Source of the DNA: an uncultured Candidatus Saccharibacteria bacterium
Lineage (GTDB): Bacteria > Patescibacteriota > Saccharimonadia > Saccharimonadales > UBA4665
Direction: 5' to 3'
NCBI GenBank assembly: GCA_937988795.1
Contig: CALKHY010000186.1
Coordinates: 1-9,304 of the forward strand
Length of the DNA stretch: 9,304 bases
Shown one piece after another: positions 1 to 6,100 of the stretch (the stretch's first letter is position 1; each line of letters opens with the position of its first letter). The translations under genes and the position numbers were made by a program. The notes beneath the pieces are model-generated. The model made no database searches. It saw only the letters and a list, made by a program, of their open reading frames with translations, and had not been told where the DNA came from.

Positions 1-520
1 TGATGAACGGCGGCCGCCGCTTAAAAAGCTTGAACTTGGCTTCAGCGTACCGCTCCATGGACCCGTGGTAGTCCAGATGATCCTGGGTTACATTGGTCAT
101 AATCGCGATGCGGCACGGTACACCCCAGAGGCGGTGCTGGTCCAGCGCCTGGCTGGTGGCTTCCAGGATGATGTATTCGCAGCCGGCGCGCCTCATTTTG
201 TTGAACAGCGCGTGCAACGCAAACACATCCTCGACCGTACGTCCGCTCTTTTTGTTGACCGGCTTTGAGCCGGTTATGCGGTAGTATGCGGTACTGTTAA
301 TGCCAACTTTGTATCCAGCGTGCTCGAGTATGGCGGCAATCAGTGTGGCGGTGCTGGTTTTGCCGTTGGTGCCGGTGATCATGATGACCTTGGCGCTGCG
401 CGCCGGGAATTGGTAGCGGATGTTGGCTGCTATAGCAACCAGCAGATGGTAGACATTAAGAACCGGCTGCCTAATTTTGTTGGGCAACAGTTTTTTCAGA
501 AATTGCTTTGCGCCATTCAT
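1..520 (-). CDS. Mur ligase, MurE-like (N-terminal part, cut by window edge)
   Basis: Reading the minus strand from ATG at 520 gives 173 codons open to position 1, so the C-terminus lies outside the window. The product is an ATP-dependent Mur ligase of the peptidoglycan precursor pathway. What is visible: the P-loop TGTNGKTST at residues 49-57, EATSQALDQHR at 120-130 and TNVTQDHLDYHG at 142-153, then YAEAK ending at K162. These match the MurE (UDP-MurNAc-dipeptide:amino acid ligase) pattern; K162 falls where MurE carries its carbamylated lysine. The P-loop lies at about residue 49 rather than about 110 as in classical MurE, so the N-terminal UDP-binding domain is reduced to a hydrophobic stretch (about 18-32). 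The start has AGGAAGG just upstream. The gene diverges from capA across 59 bp. The amino acid added cannot be told because the C-terminal domain is absent. A MurT-like ligase is a less likely alternative. Confidence 0.88.
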   Translation of the reverse strand, partial: MNGAKQFLKKLLPNKIRQPVLNVYHLLVAIAANIRYQFPARSAKVIMITGTNGKTSTATLIAAILEHAGYKVGINSTAYYRITGSKPVNKKSGRTVEDVFALHALFNKMRRAGCEYIILEATSQALDQHRLWGVPCRIAIMTNVTQDHLDYHGSMERYAEAKFKLFKRRPPFI

Positions 521-530
521 AGCCTTCCTA

Positions 531-560
531 ATGATAGCAGAGACGCTCCCTCACTGTCTG
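531..560 (-). promoter_or_regulatory. Putative promoter of the Mur ligase gene
   Basis: On the minus strand, TATCAT (536-531) is preceded directly by TGC, giving an extended -10. CAGACA (560-555) lies 18 nt upstream as a weak -35. Transcription would start around 524, only a few bases before the ATG at 520 and inside the AGGAAGG motif, so the leader would be very short. Confidence 0.4.
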
Positions 561-566
561 TTGCTG

Positions 567-572
567 TACAAT
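567..572 (+). promoter_or_regulatory. Putative -10 element of capA
   Basis: TACAAT ends 7 nt before the capA ATG at 580, so a transcript would begin at or next to the start codon. I see no convincing -35 at 16-18 nt upstream and no strong Shine-Dalgarno, only a weak AGG. The position matches the -10 elements seen before other first genes in this window. Confidence 0.3.
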
Positions 573-579
573 AGGTTAT

Positions 580-2220
580 ATGCCACAAAGCCAGTTGTAT
601 GTAGCACGTTCATACCGACCTGTTCACCAAAATTACAGAGGCGGAAAGCGCAGTAGAGGCGGACGCAAGCGCTGGCTTGCAGTTTTGGCTGTCGTCCTCA
701 TGCTTGCCGCTGGTTTTTGGGTGTACAAGAATCTTTTGGCGCCCACTACGCCTGAGCAGGCAGCGAACCGGCTGCAGTTTGATGCAAGCGTGTCGCCAGC
801 CGAGCAGCAAAAGATCCAGCAGGCTATTATTGAGCAAGAAAAGACGTACCGCGGTGCGGTGAGTGTGAACGTCGAAACAAAGGCTGAGCTAGAGGCCGGC
901 GCAGCGCACAACTCTATCTTGTCGGCATACGTACCGGTGACGAATGTGTACGCCGTGCGTCAAATGATTAGCCCGTCTGAGCTATCTGATATTGATTTGT
1001 TCGTGCCCGCTGATACCGATGACGTTGTGCGGAGTGCGCTAGCCAAGACACTTGGCATTGATGGAGAGAAATTGCAGCCGTTAAGCGGTCCAGTCGAGGA
1101 GTTGGATGACGAAGCGGTGGCATTCGTGCCGGCCGAGCAGCTTTCGCCGCAAATCAAATTGCTCGCGCTTGACGATAAATATTACCTGGATAGTTTCACG
1201 AGCGGCGCCGTCTTCCGCTACGCAGTCTTTAGTGGCGGCATGGCGAGTGGACTTAGTGACCTTGCACTCAACGACTATCCGACCAAAGAAACGACACTCA
1301 AGGTCAACATGACTGGCGTCACCGCCCTGACGCGCGAGATGATGCGCAAAATGCATTCGGTCGGCGGCCCGACGTTCTTCAGCGAGAAGATCGGCCCGTT
1401 TCTGGCTGATGCTGACATAACGCATGTGTCGAACGAAGTATCGTTTAAGGAGAATTGTGAGTACAGTGCGACTAGATTCTGCTCGCCGCCGGAGATGATC
1501 GAAGCGCTCAAAGCCAGCGGTGTGGACCTGGTGGAGCTCACCGGCAACCACAATAACGACGTCGGCAGCCAGTACAACACTGACACTATCAACCTGTACC
1601 ACAGCCTGGGCTGGCATACCGTCGGCGGCGGATTGAATGCCGAAGAAGCCAGAAAGCCATACATTGCCGACCTCAAAGGTTCTAAAGTCGCCTTCCTGGC
1701 CTACAACTTTGCCGACGGCCCGAATAGCGGCGCCATTGCCGGACCGTCGACCGCTGGCGCAAATCCATTTAGCTTTGAAGCGGTAGAGACCGACGTTGCT
1801 GCGGCCAAGCAGCAGGCCGATTTTGTGATCGTCAACATCCAGTACTGGGAGTGCTACGCCTACCCCGACGGCTACGTGGAATTCCCGGAGTGTGATGCGC
1901 CCATCGGCCAGCAAGCCGAAGTCTTCCGCGAAGTGATCAACCTCGGCGCCGACATGGTCATCGGTTCATCCGCCCACCAGCCGCAAACGTATGAGCTGTA
2001 TAGGGGTAAGCCCATCTATTACGGCCTTGGCAACCTCTACTTCGATCAAACCCGCTGGCCGGGCACCGAGCGTGGTATCATCCTCACACACTACTTCGTT
2101 GGTGGCAAGTTAATCCAAACCAAACTCTCCCCTACCGTCTACGACAAGAACTTCCAAACCCGCCTCATGACCAACGACGAGGCAACCTACCTCCTGCGCC
2201 GCCTCCAGGTTGCCCGCTAA
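580..2220 (+). CDS. CapA-family metallophosphatase-like protein, membrane anchored
   Basis: The 546-residue product has a basic cytoplasmic N-terminus (many R/K to residue 31), one membrane helix at about 32-49 and a long part predicted to be outside the cell. The C-terminal half (about 242-505) carries the CapA/PGA_cap fold pattern: NMTGVTALTR (243-252), SNEVSF (284-289), ELTGNHNNDVG (319-329), GADMVIGSSAHQPQ (456-469) and PIYYGLGNLYFDQ (478-490). CapA of Bacillus takes part in poly-gamma-glutamate export or anchoring; here the substrate is unknown. Several usual metal-ligand positions differ: GD near the domain start is GV, the expected HWG is QYWE (421-424), and GHHPH is GSSAH. N285-E286 and N323-H324 remain. 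Four cysteines (293, 301, 425, 437) could form disulfides outside the cell. Residues 60-240 are unrecognised. The ATG at 580 has no clear RBS, and a promoter-like TACAAT lies just before it. Confidence 0.85.
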   Translation: MPQSQLYVARSYRPVHQNYRGGKRSRGGRKRWLAVLAVVLMLAAGFWVYKNLLAPTTPEQAANRLQFDASVSPAEQQKIQQAIIEQEKTYRGAVSVNVETKAELEAGAAHNSILSAYVPVTNVYAVRQMISPSELSDIDLFVPADTDDVVRSALAKTLGIDGEKLQPLSGPVEELDDEAVAFVPAEQLSPQIKLLALDDKYYLDSFTSGAVFRYAVFSGGMASGLSDLALNDYPTKETTLKVNMTGVTALTREMMRKMHSVGGPTFFSEKIGPFLADADITHVSNEVSFKENCEYSATRFCSPPEMIEALKASGVDLVELTGNHNNDVGSQYNTDTINLYHSLGWHTVGGGLNAEEARKPYIADLKGSKVAFLAYNFADGPNSGAIAGPSTAGANPFSFEAVETDVAAAKQQADFVIVNIQYWECYAYPDGYVEFPECDAPIGQQAEVFREVINLGADMVIGSSAHQPQTYELYRGKPIYYGLGNLYFDQTRWPGTERGIILTHYFVGGKLIQTKLSPTVYDKNFQTRLMTNDEATYLLRRLQVAR

Positions 2221-2254
2221 CACGGCTGCCTTGCTGCAAGACGAAAAGTCAGCG

Positions 2255-2283
2255 TTGCTCATTTTTGCGCATAATGCCACAAT
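2255..2283 (+). promoter_or_regulatory. Putative promoter of the LAGLIDADG gene
   Basis: TTGCTC (2255-2260) and CACAAT (2278-2283) are separated by exactly 17 nt. The ATG at 2290 is 6 nt further on, so the predicted first base of the mRNA is the A of the ATG (leaderless). Both hexamers match the sigma-70 consensus at 4 of 6 positions. No Shine-Dalgarno precedes the ATG. Confidence 0.4.
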
Positions 2284-2289
2284 ACGACC

Positions 2290-3138
2290 ATGAGAAAAGC
2301 AAAAGCGCTTTCTCCAGATATGCTCCGCGAGCTGTATTTTGTTCGCGGTCTATCACACCGGGCAATTGCACGCGAAGTGGGTTTGTCTGAGCCAACGGTT
2401 CGAGCGAGATTTCATGAATATGGATTCATTCCCAGAAAGCGCGGCAGCTGGATGGTTAAATACCCAAAATTGCCATTCGATGGAAGCAACGAAGAAAAGG
2501 CATATATGATGGGTTTTAGGGTCGGCGACATGCACGTTTACAGACCCTCGAGCGGCGCCGACATTATCGTCGCCCGCACGAATTCTACCCAAGAAGAGCA
2601 GTTTCTGGTAGTGCGTTCGCTATTTGCTAAGTATGGCGGGGTTATAGAGAGCGGAAAAGGTAAAGCGAAGAACATTAACTGTTATTTAGATGAGAGTTTC
2701 TCGTTCTTACTTATTAAGAAACCGTATCGCATTGAGTCGTGGATTAGTCGGAGTAGAGTGAATTCGTTGGCTTTTATGGCTGGTTACATCGACGCTGAAG
2801 GTAACTTCATTATTAGCCAAGGCAGGGCAAGGTTTAAGTTGGATGCATACGATCATGAGATTTTGCAGTGGATGCACGAAGAGCTTGCGAGGTATGGCGT
2901 CATTTCTCGCTTGCGTTTGTTGGCGAATAAGGGTGAAATAAGTTATAATAACACTTATAAATGGAAGGGTGATCTCTGGAGGCTGAACGTTAACGAAGCA
3001 AATTCATTGCTCGTTTTCTGCAGAGCAATCTTGCCCCACCTACGCCATCGTAAGAGAATAGCCGACGTGCAGATGTGTATAAACAATATCTTAGAGAGAA
3101 GAAAGAATGGCACAATCCGACCAGTCGCATATCCGTAA
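2290..3138 (+). CDS. LAGLIDADG homing-endonuclease-like protein with N-terminal HTH
   Basis: The 282-residue product starts with a resolvase/sigma-type helix-turn-helix (residues 7-46; core LSHRAIAREVGLSEPTVRAR). It then has two LAGLIDADG motifs: AYMMGFRVGD at 71-80 and LAFMAGYIDAEG at 160-171. D80 and E170 sit at the metal-binding acidic positions, so a two-motif enzyme of this family could be active as a monomer. After motif 2 come the usual strand-rich segment (NFIISQGRARFKL) and a basic tail. Enzymes of this family make site-specific double-strand breaks or act as intron maturases; here there is no split host gene, so the protein is freestanding. Its base composition looks more AT-rich than that of capA and lepA, consistent with transfer. 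The last 32 bases overlap the start of lepA in another frame. The alternative is a DNA-binding regulator built from a retired endonuclease fold, as with WhiA. Confidence 0.85.
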   Translation: MRKAKALSPDMLRELYFVRGLSHRAIAREVGLSEPTVRARFHEYGFIPRKRGSWMVKYPKLPFDGSNEEKAYMMGFRVGDMHVYRPSSGADIIVARTNSTQEEQFLVVRSLFAKYGGVIESGKGKAKNINCYLDESFSFLLIKKPYRIESWISRSRVNSLAFMAGYIDAEGNFIISQGRARFKLDAYDHEILQWMHEELARYGVISRLRLLANKGEISYNNTYKWKGDLWRLNVNEANSLLVFCRAILPHLRHRKRIADVQMCINNILERRKNGTIRPVAYP

Positions 3139-4894
3139 CTTCTGCATTATCGCTCACGTGGATCACGGCAAGTCTACGCTGGCTGACCGGTTGCTTGAAA
3201 TGACCGGTACGGTCGAGAAGCGCCAGATGAAGGAGCAGCTGCTCGACCGCATGGAGCTGGAGCGCGAGCGCGGTATTACCATTAAGCTTAAACCCGTGCG
3301 CATGCGCTATAAGGGGTACGATCTCAACCTCATCGACACGCCGGGGCACGTGGACTTTAACTACGAAGTGTCGCGCAGCCTGGAGGCGTGCGAGGGCGCC
3401 ATTCTGGTGGTCGACGCCACCCAGGGCATGCAGGCGCAGACGCTGGCCAACGTGTATCTGGCTATCGCCGCCGACCTTACCATTATTCCGGTTATGAATA
3501 AGATCGACCTGCCGGCGGCTGATGTGGAGCGGGTGGGGGCAGAGATTGTCAGCCTGCTCGGCTGTAAATACGAGGATATCTTGCAAATTAGCGCCAAGAC
3601 GGGGCAGGGCGTGGACGCGGTGCTGGAGCGGATAGTCAGTGACGTGCCACCGCCGAAGGGTAGGACAGAAGAGCCGACCCGCGCGCTCATTTTTGACAGT
3701 TATTATGACGACTACCGCGGCGTGATTTTGTACGTCCGCGCCGTGGACGGCCGGATCGGCAAAGGCGACCAGATACAGATGATAGCCACGGGCAGCAACG
3801 GCTTGGCGCTCGAAGTAGGGGCGCTTAAGCCCGACATGACGCCGTTGGATGCCATCGAAACGGGCGAAATCGGCTACATCGTGACCAACCTCAAGAGTAC
3901 GCGTGAGGCAAAGGTAGGTGATACTGTCACCTTGGCCGCCAGCCCCGCGCAGACCCCCCTGCCCGGCTACCAAGACGTCAAGCCGTTCGTGTATGCTGGC
4001 TTCTTCCCGGAGTCGAGCGAGCAATATCAGGACCTCAAAGACGCAGTCGAAAAACTGAGCCTTAGCGATTCGGCGCTCCACTTTACGCCTGAAAATTCGC
4101 CGGTGCTCGGTTTTGGCGTGCGAATTGGCTTCCTGGGGCTCCTTCACATGGACATTGTGCGCGAGCGTTTGGAGCGCGAGTACAATCTCGACCTCGTCGT
4201 CACCAACCCCTCTACCGACTACCAGGTGACGCTGATGAACGGCGAGGAGCTGGACATCAAAAGCGCCGCCGACCTGCCCGACCCGTCCAAAATCAAGGAA
4301 ATCCGCGAACCATGGATCAAGGGCGAAATCGTCGCGCCCAAAGAGTACGTCGGCCCGCTCATCCAGCTCATCAACCAAAAACGCGGGTTGCACAAAAACT
4401 TGAGCTACATCGACGAACGCGCGCTCATCACCTTTGAGGCACCGCTCGCTAACCTGCTCACCGATTTCTACGACCTGCTCAAGAGCATCACTAGCGGCTA
4501 TGGCTCGTTTAACTACGAGCTAGCTGACTACCGCGCCGAAGACCTGGTGCGCCTGGACTTCTACGTCGCCGGCCAAAAGGTTGACTCGTTAAGCATTATG
4601 GTCCACCGCACCGAAGCGCAGCGCGTCGGCCGCGAAGTCGTAGAGAAGCTCAAAGAAGTCATCCCACGCCAGCAGTTCGCCGTGTCGCTCCAAGCGGCCA
4701 TCGGCGGCAAATTCATCGCCCGCGAAGACATCTCGGCTTACCGTAAAGACGTCACCGGCGCCCTGTACGGCGGTGACGTCTCGCGCAAGAAAAAACTCCT
4801 CGCCAAGCAGGCCAAAGGCAAAAAGCGCATGAAGAAGTTTGGCAAAGTCGAAATCCCCGCAGAAGCGTTTACGGTAATGCTGAGAAGAGATTAG
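3107..4894 (+). CDS. lepA: Elongation factor 4 (LepA), translational GTPase
   Basis: The 595-residue protein is full length for LepA/EF4 (about 600). This ribosome-bound GTPase is proposed to back-translocate stalled ribosomes or aid 30S maturation. All G motifs are intact: G1 AHVDHGKS (16-23), G2 RGIT (55-58), G3 DTPGHVDF (77-84), G4 NKID (131-134) and G5 SAK (162-164). Domain II follows at about 185-270, and the EF-G-like domains include GFGVRIGFLGLLHMDIV. The LepA-specific C-terminal domain is present: GGKFIARE, YRKDVTGALYGGDVSRKKKLL and KGKKRMKKFGKVEIP. The start at 3107 puts the AHVDHGKS motif at the usual distance from the N-terminus. A purine-rich stretch (AGAGAAGAAAGA) precedes it and may serve as a weak RBS. 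It overlaps the LAGLIDADG gene by 32 nt, which suggests co-transcription or coupling. Confidence 0.98.
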   Translation: MAQSDQSHIRNFCIIAHVDHGKSTLADRLLEMTGTVEKRQMKEQLLDRMELERERGITIKLKPVRMRYKGYDLNLIDTPGHVDFNYEVSRSLEACEGAILVVDATQGMQAQTLANVYLAIAADLTIIPVMNKIDLPAADVERVGAEIVSLLGCKYEDILQISAKTGQGVDAVLERIVSDVPPPKGRTEEPTRALIFDSYYDDYRGVILYVRAVDGRIGKGDQIQMIATGSNGLALEVGALKPDMTPLDAIETGEIGYIVTNLKSTREAKVGDTVTLAASPAQTPLPGYQDVKPFVYAGFFPESSEQYQDLKDAVEKLSLSDSALHFTPENSPVLGFGVRIGFLGLLHMDIVRERLEREYNLDLVVTNPSTDYQVTLMNGEELDIKSAADLPDPSKIKEIREPWIKGEIVAPKEYVGPLIQLINQKRGLHKNLSYIDERALITFEAPLANLLTDFYDLLKSITSGYGSFNYELADYRAEDLVRLDFYVAGQKVDSLSIMVHRTEAQRVGREVVEKLKEVIPRQQFAVSLQAAIGGKFIAREDISAYRKDVTGALYGGDVSRKKKLLAKQAKGKKRMKKFGKVEIPAEAFTVMLRRD

Positions 4895-4922
4895 GCATAT
4901 CCATTGTGGAGAGGAGCAGAAG

Positions 4923-4939
4923 GATACAGAAGTTGTATC
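4923..4939. repeat. Inverted repeat GATACA-N5-TGTATC over a -35 element
   Basis: A 6-bp perfect inverted repeat (4923-4928 and 4934-4939) has a 5-nt centre (GAAGT) and lies 29 nt after the lepA stop. It covers the -35 TTGTAT of the following promoter. It could be an operator for the 4973 gene. The AT-rich tract after it (TATTTAATTT) also allows a weak lepA terminator, but the stem has little GC and no U-run. Confidence 0.35.
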
Positions 4940-4961
4940 TATTTAATTTATATGTTATAAT
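4933..4961 (+). promoter_or_regulatory. Sigma-70-type promoter with extended -10, for the 4973 ORF
   Basis: TTGTAT (4933-4938), a 17-nt spacer and a perfect TATAAT (4956-4961) with TGT directly upstream form the best promoter in the window. The predicted start of transcription is about 4968, five bases before the ATG at 4973. An AGAGG lies 2 nt before the ATG, too close for normal Shine-Dalgarno use. Confidence 0.65.
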
Positions 4962-4972
4962 ATATAGAGGTT

Positions 4973-5578
4973 ATGCAAATTGTTGGTCGTGAGGTTATCC
5001 ACCGATCAGGCGACAGGATACGGCTCTTTTTTGTTCCCTCGCAGCCAGAAGGGGAGATTGATGCAGCTACTGACGCCTTAACTGTTGTGGTTGATGGCGT
5101 CCTTCGGCAGTTTTCTGTTGGAGTGCTTAAGATGATGCAGAGATTTAACAGTACACTTAGGAGCCGTGAACGACTTAGGCATGATTGTGGGGTGTTTGCG
5201 CTCGCCTGTCTGACCGGTAATTCACATGACGAGCAGATGTTTCATGGGGAGAACGGCTTGGCTCTGGTGACAAAAATGTTCGCTCAACGTTTTACAATCC
5301 CAGCCGATAGACAGGTTGTCGAATCCGCCCTGCCCACTGGAGGCGTCATTAAAACCATACTGGTGGATGCTAATGGTGTCGACGTGCCGCGTGAGCATCA
5401 TTATTTGGTGCGCGTTTCCGCGGACGGTGTACAACCTCCTCTCTATGCATCGAAGTTAGGCATGGATGGCCCTGTCGTTATTCATGATTTTGATACATCA
5501 TTGAGAATGTATCCCGCGCAGTGTATGCAGGTGGTTATAGGTATGCACGCCAAGTCTTGGGCTGAGTTGGCTCATTAA
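4973..5578 (+). CDS. Hypothetical protein, possible papain-like (cysteine) fold
   Basis: I do not recognise this 201-residue protein. It has no signal peptide or membrane segment, so it is probably cytoplasmic. Visible points: HDCGVFALACLTG at 70-82 puts C72 at the start of a hydrophobic helix; EHHYLVRV at 141-148 puts H142/H143 just before a strand; DGPVVIHDFD at 165-174 supplies D172/D174. A Cys-helix, His-strand, Asp order is that of papain-like, NlpC/P60 and CHAP folds, but no family signature is complete, so a peptidase or amidase function is only a guess. It has its own strong promoter with an overlapping inverted repeat, so it is probably a single-gene transcript. Its stop overlaps tail-to-tail with the end of the broken peroxiredoxin gene on the other strand. 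The ORF is intact, and the promoter supports it as a real gene. Confidence 0.7.
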   Translation: MQIVGREVIHRSGDRIRLFFVPSQPEGEIDAATDALTVVVDGVLRQFSVGVLKMMQRFNSTLRSRERLRHDCGVFALACLTGNSHDEQMFHGENGLALVTKMFAQRFTIPADRQVVESALPTGGVIKTILVDANGVDVPREHHYLVRVSADGVQPPLYASKLGMDGPVVIHDFDTSLRMYPAQCMQVVIGMHAKSWAELAH

Positions 5579-6034
5579 GATGATCTAGTGTTTTGTAATG
5601 ATTTAAGGTTGTTGATGATTTCGGCTGCATGGGTGACAGGCTTGACATCGCGGTAGATTTGACGATCTCACCCTTGGGATTGATGATAAAAGTGTTCCGT
5701 TGGCGCAATGGCCGCCCCCATGAGTCATATGCCTTCATGACTTCCTGACCCTTGTCGCTTAGCAGCGTAAAGTTGAGCCCGTATTTGTTGCAAACTTTTT
5801 GTGGCTTGCTACCGAATCTTTGCTAATACCTACCACCTCGGCGTTGCCTAACTCGGCAATCACCTCGCGCGCGTCGCGGAAGTTGCAGGCCCGGGTGGTG
5901 CAGCTCGGCGTGTCATCCTCCGGGTAAAAGTACAGCACCAGCCATTTGCCAGCGTAATCCTTCAATTTGCGCATGTTCCCGTTTTGATCGGGAGGATTAA
6001 AGTCCGGTGCCTGCTTTTGCCCCCTGATTTTTTA
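5575..6034 (-). pseudogene. bcp: Broken bcp/PrxQ peroxiredoxin (thiol peroxidase)
   Basis: The minus strand encodes a thioredoxin-fold peroxiredoxin of the BCP/PrxQ family split over frames. The N-terminal piece reads APDFNPPDQNGN, then WLVLYFYPEDDTPSC and TTRACNFRD, with both the peroxidatic and the resolving cysteine of the CxxxxC pair present. Just after SHKKFA (about 5788) the frame is lost; shifting it recovers KYGLNFTLLSDKGQEVMKAY and NTFIINPKGEIVK. At about 5658-5660 it is lost again; shifting recovers DVKPVTHAAEIINNL up to TAA at 5575. Each break is repaired by adding one A to a short A run on the coding strand. Near 6027-6036 there is AAGGAG but no start codon in frame, and a TAA lies just upstream, so a third lesion is likely. 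Either this is a decaying gene or the local sequence has indel errors. Intact neighbours such as lepA favour true decay. A living Bcp would reduce peroxides in the cytoplasm. Confidence 0.85.
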
Positions 6035-6065
6035 GATAACTCCTTACATAATACCCGATTTGGAC

Positions 6066-6094
6066 TGGAAAAACAGACGAACATCCGATATAAT
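6066..6094 (+). promoter_or_regulatory. Promoter of the guanylate kinase-like gene
   Basis: TGGAAA (6066-6071), a 17-nt spacer and a perfect TATAAT (6089-6094) lie just upstream of the ATG at 6101. Six bases separate the -10 from the ATG, so the predicted first base is the A of the start codon. There is no Shine-Dalgarno, which together points to a leaderless mRNA. Confidence 0.6.
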
Positions 6095-6100
6095 TCGCCC

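Noticed and set aside
65..574. Plus-strand ORFs at 65-268, 93-284 and 320-574
   Set aside because: They are antisense to the Mur ligase, whose motifs are clear on the minus strand.
1081..1914. Minus-strand ORF of 277 codons opposite capA
   Set aside because: It is a shadow of the capA codons with no recognisable motif, no promoter and no RBS.
2233..2268. Possible terminator after capA (bulged stem then TCATTTTT)
   Set aside because: The stem is short and bulged with a large loop, and it overlaps the likely promoter of the next gene; too weak to call.
2290..3138. Intron or intein carrying the LAGLIDADG gene
   Set aside because: Neither capA nor lepA is split, no splice-site residues or intron-like RNA fold are seen, and the gene has its own start and stop.
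2990..4393. Long minus-strand ORF (467 codons) opposite lepA
   Set aside because: It lies fully antisense to an unmistakable lepA; its composition is what reverse reading of GC-rich codons gives, and no domain is visible.
5984..6100. Longer N-terminus for the guanylate kinase-like gene starting at 5984
   Set aside because: This part is antisense to the peroxiredoxin N-terminus, contains the promoter TATAAT (6089-6094), and adds no family-like sequence.
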